Part shown: positions 50,160-58,949 of the stretch, piece by piece | Position numbering within the stretch: position 1 is the first letter of the stretch | Layout of the letters: every line of letters starts with the position of its first letter | Source: Perlabentimonas sp034003245 | Lineage (GTDB): Bacteria > Bacteroidota > Bacteroidia > Bacteroidales > Tenuifilaceae | DNA length: 64,000 nucleotides | Direction of reading: 5' to 3' | NCBI GenBank assembly: GCA_034003245.1 | Contig: JAVEYY010000003.1 | Coordinates: forward strand, 1 to 64,000 | Notes under the pieces: generated by a model | Databases searched by the model: none | The model's input: the letters and a program-made list of their open reading frames with translations, nothing else | Told to the model about the DNA's origin: nothing | Program-made: the position numbers and the translations under genes

Positions 50160-50939
50160 ATGAGTAACGAAAACCAATCAATTCACGAGTTCGATTTCGA
50201 CCTAATCTGCGAATACTTTTCGAGCATCCAAAGGCAGGGGCCAGGGAGTACCGAAGCTACAATTAAAGCGTTAAGCTTTATTGATAACCTCACTGATACC
50301 TCTCAAATTCTAGATCTTGGTTGCGGAACAGGTGGTCAAACAATCACCATTGGACTAAATGCGCCGGGACATATTACTGGGATAGATTTATTTCCCAAAT
50401 TTATCGATATATTCAATCTCAACGCCGAAAAACATGGGCTAAGTGAAAGAGTTAAAGGCATTGTGGGCTCCATGGAAGAAATCCCGTTTAACATCGAAGT
50501 GCTTGACCTAATCTGGTCCGAAGGGGCAATCTACAACATTGGGTTTGAGCGAGGACTTAACGAGTGGCGTAAGTACATTAAAGTAGGCGGATACATTGCT
50601 GTAACAGAAGCATCGTGGTTCACTGATAGCCGACCCAGTGAGATTGAAAAGTTTTGGTTAGATGCCTATCCCGAGATAGACACCATACCAAACAAGCTTG
50701 CGCAGCTTCAAAAGGCAGGATATGTTCCAGTTGCCTCATTCGTTTTACCCGAAAGCTGTTGGACTGAAAATTTTTACACTCCTCAAGTTGAAGCGCAAAA
50801 CGCCTTTCTGAAGAAGCACAAGGGCAATAAAGCAGCTGATGAGTTGGTTTACTACCAACAGATCGAGGCCGAATTATACTCTAGGTATATGGATTATTAC
50901 GGTTATGTATTCTATATTGGTAAGAAGATTAAGATATAG
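50160..50939 (+). CDS. Class I SAM-dependent methyltransferase
   Basis: A 259-aa protein of the UbiE/class I methyltransferase type. Motif I is ILDLGCGTGGQ (about 56-66), the acidic loop of motif II is GIDLF (about 79), and a Gly-Ser-Met segment (GIVGSMEEIPF, about 102) follows. The substrate is not identifiable. It stands alone, with a strong terminator at 50950-50989. Confidence 0.9.
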   Translation: MSNENQSIHEFDFDLICEYFSSIQRQGPGSTEATIKALSFIDNLTDTSQILDLGCGTGGQTITIGLNAPGHITGIDLFPKFIDIFNLNAEKHGLSERVKGIVGSMEEIPFNIEVLDLIWSEGAIYNIGFERGLNEWRKYIKVGGYIAVTEASWFTDSRPSEIEKFWLDAYPEIDTIPNKLAQLQKAGYVPVASFVLPESCWTENFYTPQVEAQNAFLKKHKGNKAADELVYYQQIEAELYSRYMDYYGYVFYIGKKIKI

Positions 50940-50949
50940 ATAAGAATGG

Positions 50950-50989
50950 GAAAGGGGCTGTTGCGTTAACAGCCCCTTTCTGCTTTTTT
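50950..50989 (+). terminator. Rho-independent terminator of the methyltransferase gene
   Basis: GAAAGGGGCTGTT pairs perfectly over 13 bp with AACAGCCCCTTTC around a 5-nt loop and is followed by TGCTTTTTT. Confidence 0.9.
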
Positions 50990-51021
50990 GGATTTTTTTA
51001 TTAAAGTAAAACCTGCAACCT

Positions 51022-51681
51022 CTAATTACTGTTCACCACATTACCTATCCCCGAAATTGTAGTCGATACTTGGGGATAACCCTTGTAGTAAACATTTCCC
51101 ACTCCCGATATGGTAACATTTAACGAATTAGAAACCTGCACCTTTACATCACCTGTTCCCGATATCCGAATGGTTGCGTTTTGTACTGGCATCTCGTAAA
51201 AGTTAAAGTTGCCAGCACCTGTAATCGAAGCCTCAAAATTCGTTAGGGAACCTTTGCACTTTATATTGCCAGCTCCGGTGAGTAAAATATTGCCAATGGG
51301 CAGCTCTGAGTCAACGTCGCCTGCGCCAGTCAGGGTAAATTTTTCAACAGTCGAAGTGTAGATATCAATTACGATACCCTCTTTTGTTGATACGTTGTTA
51401 CCATCAAATGTAATGGTAAGCACCCCGCTCGAAACTTTTGTGCTCAGGTAAGCCAGCAAATTCTCCTGTATTGTAATTACAATTTTCGACTCGTCACTTT
51501 CAATAATGTTTATGTCGGCTCCAATTTCCGACTTAATTTTACTAAACCCCGAGAATATGCGAGTTTCAGCTATAACCTCACCCTCGCCTACTATAACATT
51601 AGTGTTAAAAAGATCGCCACACGATACTAGCGCCGATAGCGCAATTACAGTAACTAACTGTAAAATAACATGTTTTTTCAT
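51022..51681 (-). CDS. Head GIN-domain (DUF2807) lipoprotein
   Basis: A 219-aa lipoprotein (LVSC lipobox, residues 18-21). The mature part is a right-handed beta-helix-like GIN/DUF2807 domain with repeated units such as LTGAGDVDSE, LTGAGNIKCKG, ITGAGNFNF, ISGTGDVKV, ISGVGNVYY and ISGIGNVV. Common in Bacteroidota; function unknown, possibly a surface adhesin-like fold. It is convergent with the methyltransferase gene. Confidence 0.85.
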   Translation of the reverse strand: MKKHVILQLVTVIALSALVSCGDLFNTNVIVGEGEVIAETRIFSGFSKIKSEIGADINIIESDESKIVITIQENLLAYLSTKVSSGVLTITFDGNNVSTKEGIVIDIYTSTVEKFTLTGAGDVDSELPIGNILLTGAGNIKCKGSLTNFEASITGAGNFNFYEMPVQNATIRISGTGDVKVQVSNSLNVTISGVGNVYYKGYPQVSTTISGIGNVVNSN

Positions 51682-51893
51682 TGCCTTAACGGTTTTGCAT
51701 TTTAATTAAATCTGGGTTTGGTGTAAAAACAATTGCTGACAATCAATAATTATGCCATTAGAAAATGAAATTGTACTCCCCAACCCGTTCGAATCTCTGT
51801 TCAATTTAAATGCTGTAACTTTTTTCGACATAAAACATATAATAGCATGCAATTTGGCTTATGATTACAAAACCCACTAACTATTTTTCTCAC

Positions 51894-51901
51894 TAAATTT
51901 G
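51894..51901 (+). promoter_or_regulatory. Candidate -7 box for the TPR lipoprotein gene
   Basis: TAAATTTG, exact TAnnTTTG, 46 nt before the chosen start at 51948; no -33 match. Confidence 0.4.
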
Positions 51902-51947
51902 CAAAGTCTAACATCTGATATACGTTTTTACCATGGCACCATACTAC

Positions 51948-53105
51948 ATGATCAAGAGATTATTCCTTATCTCAATGATTTTTTTTACCGGCTGTTCCAT
52001 TCTTACTCCGTTGCAAAAAAGCAAGTTTATCTCTATCTCAAATCTAATTGAAACCGCCAAGTACAGCGAGGCAAAGGATATGATTGACGATATGACGGCA
52101 GGTGACGAATCGTCGAAATGGCCACGCACTTGGTACATGAAAGGCCACCTTTGCCAAACCGCGTATATGGATGGCGCAAAAAAGAACGACAAACGCCTGC
52201 AGGAGCTGTACCCCGATCAGCTACTGCTCGCTTTTGAGTCGTACGAGAAGGCTTTAGCTCTCGACGAAAGGGGCAGATTAGAAAGGGATGTGGCTCCAAA
52301 GTTTGTGATTCTGGCCAATGAGTTTCAAAAGATTGGGGAATCGCAGTTTAGGGCTAAAAAGTACGCCGATGCACTTAGGGCTTTCGAAACATCACTAAAA
52401 ATCACCAAAAGTCCTTTTCTAGCCATAGAAACAGACTATAATCTAGTGTACAATACCGCTCTTGCCGCTTACGAAAACAAAACCTGGAGTAAGGCTATTA
52501 CCTATTTTGAAGAGCTTCACAAGGCCAATTACTCGGTCAATGCTACTCATCTCCTATTCGAAGCCACTCTTGAGAAAGGGGACACGCTTACGGCCAAAGC
52601 CTTTCTTCGCGATGGTATCAAAAGGCACAACGATAATGAGGATCTGGTGCTTTTACTGACCGATTTACTCTACAATACCAACGATATTGAAGGTGCAGTC
52701 AGTAATCTCGATAAGGTAATTGCCCGAAACCCCAATAACTATATCTTTCCGTACACTAAGGGGTTAATCTATCAGAAAATGGGACATTATAATGAGGCCA
52801 TAGATGCTTACAGCGAAGCTCTCCGATTAGCTCCCGATGAGCTTGCGATTTACGTTAACATTGCCACTAGCTACTACAATACTGGAGTACAGATAGAGGA
52901 AAGTACAATGACTCTCACCAACAATCGCCTAGTACAGGAGCAGAAAGCAAGATCTACAGCTGCTTTTGATTCGGCCATACAATGGCTCGATAAAATTCAC
53001 GGCAAGCCTATTGAAGACCAAGCGTTAGCCCAGAGGGTTTATGAGCTGTACAAATCGCTTCGGCTTTCGGATAAGGCAAAGGATATTGAGGGATATCTAA
53101 AGTAA
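51948..53105 (+). CDS. TPR-repeat lipoprotein
   Basis: A 385-aa protein starting MIKRLFLISM with a lipobox (FTGC, residues 13-16). It contains about five tetratricopeptide-like units; the clearest are at about 245-320 (GAVSNLDKVIARNPNN, then YTKGLIYQKMGHYNEAIDAY and ALRLAPDE). Such lipoproteins usually scaffold envelope complexes; the partner is unknown. The in-frame ATG at 51933 adds five residues and cannot be excluded. It ends 3 nt before the convergent DUF3078 gene. Confidence 0.8.
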   Translation: MIKRLFLISMIFFTGCSILTPLQKSKFISISNLIETAKYSEAKDMIDDMTAGDESSKWPRTWYMKGHLCQTAYMDGAKKNDKRLQELYPDQLLLAFESYEKALALDERGRLERDVAPKFVILANEFQKIGESQFRAKKYADALRAFETSLKITKSPFLAIETDYNLVYNTALAAYENKTWSKAITYFEELHKANYSVNATHLLFEATLEKGDTLTAKAFLRDGIKRHNDNEDLVLLLTDLLYNTNDIEGAVSNLDKVIARNPNNYIFPYTKGLIYQKMGHYNEAIDAYSEALRLAPDELAIYVNIATSYYNTGVQIEESTMTLTNNRLVQEQKARSTAAFDSAIQWLDKIHGKPIEDQALAQRVYELYKSLRLSDKAKDIEGYLK

Positions 53106-53108
53106 TTT

Positions 53109-55043
53109 TTAAATCTTAAAGGCCAGGGTTAATCCCATAAACTGGCTAAACTGGGTTTTGGGCGCCATAACAGGCTTTCCTTCCTGGTTTAGAATTGGCT
53201 TTTGCTTTCGCCTATCCTCGAATAGTGGGAAAAGCACGTCATCGTCGTAAATAAGTTGCATATTCAATCGGATTTTGAAGTACCAGCTGATCTGCTTCTC
53301 CAAGCCCATCTCCCAGTTAACATCAACATTCTGTGGATTTTTTAGGTAGTTGGAGAAGAGCCTTACGGTATTGGTAATCTTCATGTCCTTAAGAACGGTC
53401 ATACTGTTATTTATCACCAGCTGCCCCCCCATCTCATTTCGTACTTTCTTATCAGCCTCAATACCATGAGCAGTTTGGTCGATATTCAGAGTATCCATCA
53501 CAAATGTATTCCTGTACGATAATGGCGAGAAGTTAATGGCGGTTTCCTTATTGGGTTTGAACTCCAAACCCACACCAATGGTGAACGTACCGGGGTTAAG
53601 AAATTTTGAAACCGGAATCGAATCGTTGGGATAGTTATACCCTTTTGCCGATTGGGTTTTCATGTAAAAACTAGAGCTAAAATCAAGGCGATCCATAATC
53701 ACCTTATTGTACTGCGAATTTATTTCGATGATGTCGGTATTTGTCCTAAACTTTTGAATCTCGGTCCAGGTTGTCCCGTATCGTAATCGGCCGGTGGTTA
53801 CCCACTTAGTTTTTGCCTCCTTGTTGTTATACTCGGTTTTGCCGTTCACATCAAGCAAACTCGAAATTGTTGTTTCTCCCCCTCGAGCCCAATACTTCGA
53901 CAGGTAATTACCGTTAAGCGCAAAGGAACTGGCCAACTCACTTTTCCAATATATTGGAATCTCCTTTAAAGGGTCAATTTTGACCAGAATTCTATTGGCC
54001 TTCGCCGATGAAATTGGTATATCGTCAACCTTTTTGCGTTCTAGTCTTTCCACGTTAACCTCCTCCTCCAGCGCTAGGGTTATATTCGATCGCGATGGAT
54101 TTCCAATCCAAATGGTTATGGAATCGTTTTTCGAATTTTTCACCCAATACCGGTACAGATCCTCCTTTCCGGTGGACAACCACATGGGCGTTTTTCGCCC
54201 AGCAATATCGCTAAAGTTGATTAGAAGTGAATCTCTCTCAGCGGTATATGAAAGCAGCGTTTCCACAGCAATTCTGAGCGAATCGGTAATCTTTTCGTTG
54301 GGTACAATGTAGAATGGGGACTCCTTATTGGCCACCAGCTCCTTGGTAGTTTGGGTAATGGTGATTTTTGATGAATCGGATGAAAACTTCGCCACCTTAC
54401 GACTCCCAGGCTTAACCAGCGAGGGCACCACTTCATCCTCGGTTAACCTGTACATTTGTATTCTCTTTGATTTAAGGTAAGCGGAGTCGATAAAAGTCTC
54501 CACTAGGGTATCCTTAACCTGAAGCAACGATTCAACATGCGCTTTCATTCCGGGAATTGAATCCTTAAAAGGCACGGTCGATGGGTCAACAACCCTCATA
54601 ACCACAGTTTTTTTAGTGATTACAGGATTTTTATCCAATGGAATGGTATCGACAATAAACAGCGATTTGTTCAGCCATCTAATGGGATAGGTATCCTTAT
54701 GTACTATTGATGTTGGGTTCAGCCTAACCGAATCGTAAGGAAATCGCTTTAACCTAATGCTCACACTATCGAATGGCTCATTGAAATGGTGAATCAACTT
54801 AGTAAGCGATTGCTTCATCTCAGGCGAATCGTCCTTCCAAAGGTTATCCTTATCTATAAGTTTTTGAAGATATGTTGATGCGGATGCAGGAGAAAATAAT
54901 ATTGACACAACCTCCACAGTGTCTGTTTTAACTAAAGCTGAATCAACTTGAGAATGAGCCAGATTAAAAATCGATAGGAATAACCCCATGATTAGAAGTC
55001 GATAAACAATAGTTGGGTGCATTTTAATGGTTTTAAAAATCAT
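53109..55043 (-). CDS. DUF3078 outer-envelope protein
   Basis: A 644-aa exported protein (signal peptide about residues 8-32, ending AHSQ). The C-terminal half, about 375-644, matches the DUF3078 beta-barrel-like region of Bacteroidota (KYWARGGETTISSLLDVNG, the DIIEINSQYNK segment, and a final strand ending in Phe-Lys-Ile). The N-terminal about 340 residues are rich in charged helices and contain no recognised domain, longer than many family members. Function unknown; an outer-membrane location is inferred from the terminal strand. Confidence 0.8.
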   Translation of the reverse strand: MIFKTIKMHPTIVYRLLIMGLFLSIFNLAHSQVDSALVKTDTVEVVSILFSPASASTYLQKLIDKDNLWKDDSPEMKQSLTKLIHHFNEPFDSVSIRLKRFPYDSVRLNPTSIVHKDTYPIRWLNKSLFIVDTIPLDKNPVITKKTVVMRVVDPSTVPFKDSIPGMKAHVESLLQVKDTLVETFIDSAYLKSKRIQMYRLTEDEVVPSLVKPGSRKVAKFSSDSSKITITQTTKELVANKESPFYIVPNEKITDSLRIAVETLLSYTAERDSLLINFSDIAGRKTPMWLSTGKEDLYRYWVKNSKNDSITIWIGNPSRSNITLALEEEVNVERLERKKVDDIPISSAKANRILVKIDPLKEIPIYWKSELASSFALNGNYLSKYWARGGETTISSLLDVNGKTEYNNKEAKTKWVTTGRLRYGTTWTEIQKFRTNTDIIEINSQYNKVIMDRLDFSSSFYMKTQSAKGYNYPNDSIPVSKFLNPGTFTIGVGLEFKPNKETAINFSPLSYRNTFVMDTLNIDQTAHGIEADKKVRNEMGGQLVINNSMTVLKDMKITNTVRLFSNYLKNPQNVDVNWEMGLEKQISWYFKIRLNMQLIYDDDVLFPLFEDRRKQKPILNQEGKPVMAPKTQFSQFMGLTLAFKI

Positions 55044-55246
55044 TCTAATACTTCTTGAAAAAACATTGCATTGCTTAAAAAAACGGAAACGCTGTCGATA
55101 TGTTTCAAAAAAAAACTTACTGGATAAAAAAAACTGGTTACAGCAATTTGCTTCTATAAACCCATAATATAATCGGAAAACTTAAAGAATACCTTACCAA
55201 CCTTTAGTGAATTGGTAATGGGAAATTTCCTGGAACAATCTTTCAA

Positions 55247-57565
55247 TTACTCGATAGTCATTCTGTTCAAAACCACTGTCATCAAACTCTCATAACCAGT
55301 AGCGGGAATAATGTGCTTAGGCATAGGTTTAATGCTTTCAAGCTGGGGCAATCCATGTATAACCTCAATAATATTAAGCTGTATGGAATCGTGACCCTGG
55401 TACTCAACCATTACTCTATCACCACCATAATTTGGACTAATCAAACGGAAAAAATAGTGATTTATCCTTTTCACATAACTAGTTTCGAGTTCAGGAACAT
55501 TTTGGCCATTAATGGCAAAACTTTTCAACTTTTTATCGAGCGGGAGATATATCTCCATTATTACTGGATTATTCTGCAATTTCAACTTAAACTCTATGGC
55601 TCTGGTATCCGATTTTATTGAGTCATATACCTGTTCAATAATTGGTTTCTTAAAATCTACAAATGGAGCTTCGCTTTGCAGCCTTTCCCATCGTTTCCAA
55701 GGATAAAACTCTTGGGCAGTTCCAAATTCTCCATTAGTGAAAAACTGAGCATTCCACTCATCGGTTCGTAAATTGGATGAAAACCAGTATGCTTTTTCCT
55801 GATCGGCCAACGATGCATACAAAACATTGCTTTGCAGGGGTTGTTTCTCGGAGGGTTTCGAATAAATATGCCCAATAATCAGCACACCTATAAGGTCTAG
55901 AAATAGTGAAATGGGCATTAATCGGCTGAAATTTGTAAAAATATAGTCGACAAGTGGAATGGCAAAAAGTAGTAAAACTACCAAAAGCCCTGCACCTACA
56001 TAGGGCATACTCAATCCAAATATATTATATATTAAATAGATGTAGGGTGATATCATAAAGATTAACGGTAATAAACCCAGAATGACTATAAAATGGAAAA
56101 GCCAGGGTCTCTTATGCCTGTTGATATCTCTAAAAAGTAGCATTACCAATGAAACGAGTCCGAAAATAAGCGGAATTAGGGTTAAATACGATGCTGTGGG
56201 AAACTTCCAAATTATAAACCCGCTAATCAGCAAGAAGATGAAAAAAACGGATGCCATTACGTTGTATAACCCAATAAACCTTGTAAATTCTGGATATAAA
56301 ACCGAGAAAAAAAACAGTGCAACAATGGTATATGCCAAATAGTAGTATTCCACATTATAAAAATTACTCATGTAGAATACGTTGTAATGAGGATAAATTT
56401 TTACAACCAAGACGTTTAGCCCCCAAATTGCTCCCAAAACTACTGCAATAACAAACAGGGTATGGAATAAACTCAAAATAAACCTTCCAACTCCAATGTA
56501 CTTACGCACTAGCCCCAGAAAAATAAAGAAAAGGAACAAAAGCACTGCAAATCCAATAAGCCAGTAGTTTAAGCTGGAAGGGAAATATACAATACTATCA
56601 CCAAAATAGTTGAAATACACCAAATCGGGGCTCTTGGTATCGAAAAGAGGAAGATTTCCAAAATGTTTTGCAATGCTCATTACGTAGCTTCCCATATGTT
56701 GCAGGCTGGCAAGGCTTAAGTTTGAGGGGGTATCGGTTGCACTATGATAATTTACAAACCCCTCAACAATGGCCACGTTAAATCCCGAAATTCCTTTGTG
56801 TTTAAAAACGGTAAAGTCGGTATTGTTGGGCATTAACCTGTAAACCTCATACATCATCGAGCCAGCAAAAGGTCGGTCAACCGCTTTGGCAAATTCCCGA
56901 ATAATCCATCCATTCTCTGGGCTAACCTCAAAGGTAAGAGCTGCGCCTTTATTTCCACGAGCCTCAAGGTTTAGCACCAAACCTACATCATCCATCCATG
57001 GATGACTTTTGGCAAAAGCCTCAGCACCCAGTAGGCCAACCTCCTCGGCATCTGTAAAAAGGAAAATAATATCGTTTTGTAAAGTGTGATGTGCTTTAAT
57101 AATTCTAGCAGCCTCTAGCATCGACCCCACAGCGATTCCATCGTCGGCAGCTCCGGGGGTGTGAGGTTGAGTATCGTAATGTCCAACTATCAGCAATGCC
57201 TTAGTGGAACCAGTTCCTCGAATGCGCGCAGCTATATTGGTAATATTTGCAAAAACTGGAAAACCATCGTAATCCATCACCGTTGTGGATTGAACATCAA
57301 CCTCAACACCAATACTCTCAAGCTGATTTACAATGTAACTGCAAACAGAATCTTTTTGCGGAGTACCGCTCATATGTGGCTCTTGTGCAATTGACTCAAT
57401 ATGACGAAAAGCCCTAGCAGCCGAAAACTCATTATCGGGGGCAAAGGTATCATTGGGCAAGGGAGGTGAAGTTAGAATTATGGCCCAAATGCACAAAAAC
57501 ACAAAAACACTGAGGAGAAAAAAAGCAAATAAGTTACTGGAAAACTTTAACTTTGGAAATCGCAT
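55247..57565 (-). CDS. Membrane-anchored M28 family aminopeptidase
   Basis: A 772-aa protein. An N-terminal anchor lies at about 10-30. The M28 peptidase domain, about 45-310, has the zinc ligands: His (GHYDT), Asp (GAADDG), Glu-Glu (DAEEVG), Glu in NLEARG and His in NYHSATDT. Then follow about eight transmembrane helices (about 330-585) and a C-terminal soluble domain. The layout resembles Fxna and vacuolar membrane proteases. It probably cleaves N-terminal residues from peptides outside the cytoplasm. Own -7 box. Confidence 0.92.
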   Translation of the reverse strand: MRFPKLKFSSNLFAFFLLSVFVFLCIWAIILTSPPLPNDTFAPDNEFSAARAFRHIESIAQEPHMSGTPQKDSVCSYIVNQLESIGVEVDVQSTTVMDYDGFPVFANITNIAARIRGTGSTKALLIVGHYDTQPHTPGAADDGIAVGSMLEAARIIKAHHTLQNDIIFLFTDAEEVGLLGAEAFAKSHPWMDDVGLVLNLEARGNKGAALTFEVSPENGWIIREFAKAVDRPFAGSMMYEVYRLMPNNTDFTVFKHKGISGFNVAIVEGFVNYHSATDTPSNLSLASLQHMGSYVMSIAKHFGNLPLFDTKSPDLVYFNYFGDSIVYFPSSLNYWLIGFAVLLFLFFIFLGLVRKYIGVGRFILSLFHTLFVIAVVLGAIWGLNVLVVKIYPHYNVFYMSNFYNVEYYYLAYTIVALFFFSVLYPEFTRFIGLYNVMASVFFIFLLISGFIIWKFPTASYLTLIPLIFGLVSLVMLLFRDINRHKRPWLFHFIVILGLLPLIFMISPYIYLIYNIFGLSMPYVGAGLLVVLLLFAIPLVDYIFTNFSRLMPISLFLDLIGVLIIGHIYSKPSEKQPLQSNVLYASLADQEKAYWFSSNLRTDEWNAQFFTNGEFGTAQEFYPWKRWERLQSEAPFVDFKKPIIEQVYDSIKSDTRAIEFKLKLQNNPVIMEIYLPLDKKLKSFAINGQNVPELETSYVKRINHYFFRLISPNYGGDRVMVEYQGHDSIQLNIIEVIHGLPQLESIKPMPKHIIPATGYESLMTVVLNRMTIE

Positions 57566-57591
57566 AGAAGTTGGTTTTAGGTTTCGACGCT

Positions 57592-57599
57592 CAAATATA
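57592..57599 (-). promoter_or_regulatory. Candidate -7 box for the M28 peptidase gene
   Basis: The minus strand reads TATATTTG, exact TAnnTTTG, 27 nt before the start codon at 57565. Confidence 0.45.
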
Positions 57600-57636
57600 C
57601 AAAAACTAGTGAACTAACCACTTACAACACTTTATT

Positions 57637-58071
57637 ATGGACAAATGTACTAAAGCCTTAGAACTTTTCGACAATGGCTATAGCTGTGCACAATCTATTC
57701 TAATTGCATTTGCCTCGGAGGTTGGCATTGATGAGGATTTGGCCTTTAGAATTGGCGCAGGACTTGGAGGAGGTGTTGGACGTACGCAGAACATCTGCGG
57801 AGCAGTAAATGCTGGTGCAATAATACTTGGATTGAGGCACGGGAACTACCCGCCAACTGATACTGAATCGAAAAACCGTTTGGCCGATAAGGTGGGAAAA
57901 TTCGTGTTGGAGTGCAAAAACTCACTGGGAGCCACGCAATGCCTCGATCTCATAAAGGTTGATCTTAACAACCCTGAACAGAAACAATTCGCCAACGAAA
58001 GTGGTTTGCTGTCGAGAATATGCAATAATGCCGTTTCGAAAACGGCGGAAATACTATCAGGATATCTATAA
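57637..58071 (+). CDS. C_GCAxxG_C_C family redox protein
   Basis: A 144-aa protein with the family pattern: C17 (YSCAQS), I-C-G-A-V-N-A-G (about 51-58, the GCAxxG-like site), C89 and C98 (LECKNSLGATQC), and C129. Members are small cytoplasmic proteins found mostly in anaerobes, thought to be redox- or metal-active. Function unknown. Its end overlaps the end of the DUF4249 gene by 6 bases. Confidence 0.85.
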   Translation: MDKCTKALELFDNGYSCAQSILIAFASEVGIDEDLAFRIGAGLGGGVGRTQNICGAVNAGAIILGLRHGNYPPTDTESKNRLADKVGKFVLECKNSLGATQCLDLIKVDLNNPEQKQFANESGLLSRICNNAVSKTAEILSGYL

Positions 58072-58935
58072 AGATGTTTTGGGCAACGCTGTTGCGGTAA
58101 CCCGTTTAACTGAGTATGCGGCAAAATATCCTATTGCACCATTCGAAATGTTTGTACGAGGATTTGCTGGCGGGCCACTAAAAATTGGTGCCGATCGCCA
58201 CGAGGCCTCCTGTGCCTCATTCAAGTAACGAAAGTAATCCTCACTAATTCCGCAGAAACCAACTGTAATCGTATCGCCCTCGGTTACCAATCCTCTCCTA
58301 TCGCTAAAAAAAGTAATGGTTACACCATTGGTATACTCACCATTAAAAAAGGTATCGTCAACCATATTGAAATTTTGAAGCGAATCGGTTTGCAGCTGAT
58401 TATTTATGTAAATTTTAAACTTGTAAAAATCACGAGTTTCTAATGGATCCTTTGCAAACCCCTGAACCTCCCAGCCTTGCCATAGCTGGCGATACACAAC
58501 TCTTATTGAATCTACATCACCTAGCGGTAAAATGGTGCTGCTGGCCTCATAATCGTTAGGTTTACCATCACCCAAAAGATCTAAATTACTTACAAGCAAG
58601 GTGTATGTTTTACCAACCTCACCATAGAAATCGGGTTCGGTAAGGTAAACTCCTTTCTCGGTATCGCTTTCAGCTAAGTTGTGGTAAGTTGAGCCATTAA
58701 AAATCTTAACATCTGCACCCGAAATTGCCGAAGGAGGTGAATTTCTGAAGTAATCGCCAGTTGTGGTTATGGTAACTCTATGAGTAGTAGTGTCGGTTGT
58801 TAACTGTCCAAAAATTACTGGGCGTACATATGTGGTGCCGAGCTCAATATCAATTACCTCGGTACACGAACTCCACGCTAAACCCAGGGTGAGGGTGAAA
58901 ATTGCAACTCTTGTATTGAAAATAAATCTTCTCAT
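58066..58935 (-). CDS. DUF4249 lipoprotein, partner of the TonB receptor
   Basis: A 289-aa lipoprotein (WSSC lipobox, residues 21-24). The mature part is an Ig-like/beta-sandwich DUF4249 domain (VYLTEPDFYGEVGKTYTLLV near 108-127, a common strand). It starts 14 nt after the TonB receptor gene. This pair is a standard Bacteroidota layout, with DUF4249 proteins encoded behind their outer-membrane receptor. The ligand is unknown. Confidence 0.88.
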   Translation of the reverse strand: MRRFIFNTRVAIFTLTLGLAWSSCTEVIDIELGTTYVRPVIFGQLTTDTTTHRVTITTTGDYFRNSPPSAISGADVKIFNGSTYHNLAESDTEKGVYLTEPDFYGEVGKTYTLLVSNLDLLGDGKPNDYEASSTILPLGDVDSIRVVYRQLWQGWEVQGFAKDPLETRDFYKFKIYINNQLQTDSLQNFNMVDDTFFNGEYTNGVTITFFSDRRGLVTEGDTITVGFCGISEDYFRYLNEAQEASWRSAPIFSGPPANPRTNISNGAIGYFAAYSVKRVTATALPKTSL

Positions 58936-58949
58936 CGTCTCATCAAAAT

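Noticed and set aside
57637..58071. Selenocysteine in the C_GCAxxG_C_C protein
   Set aside because: No in-frame TGA is needed; the frame is complete with ordinary Cys codons.
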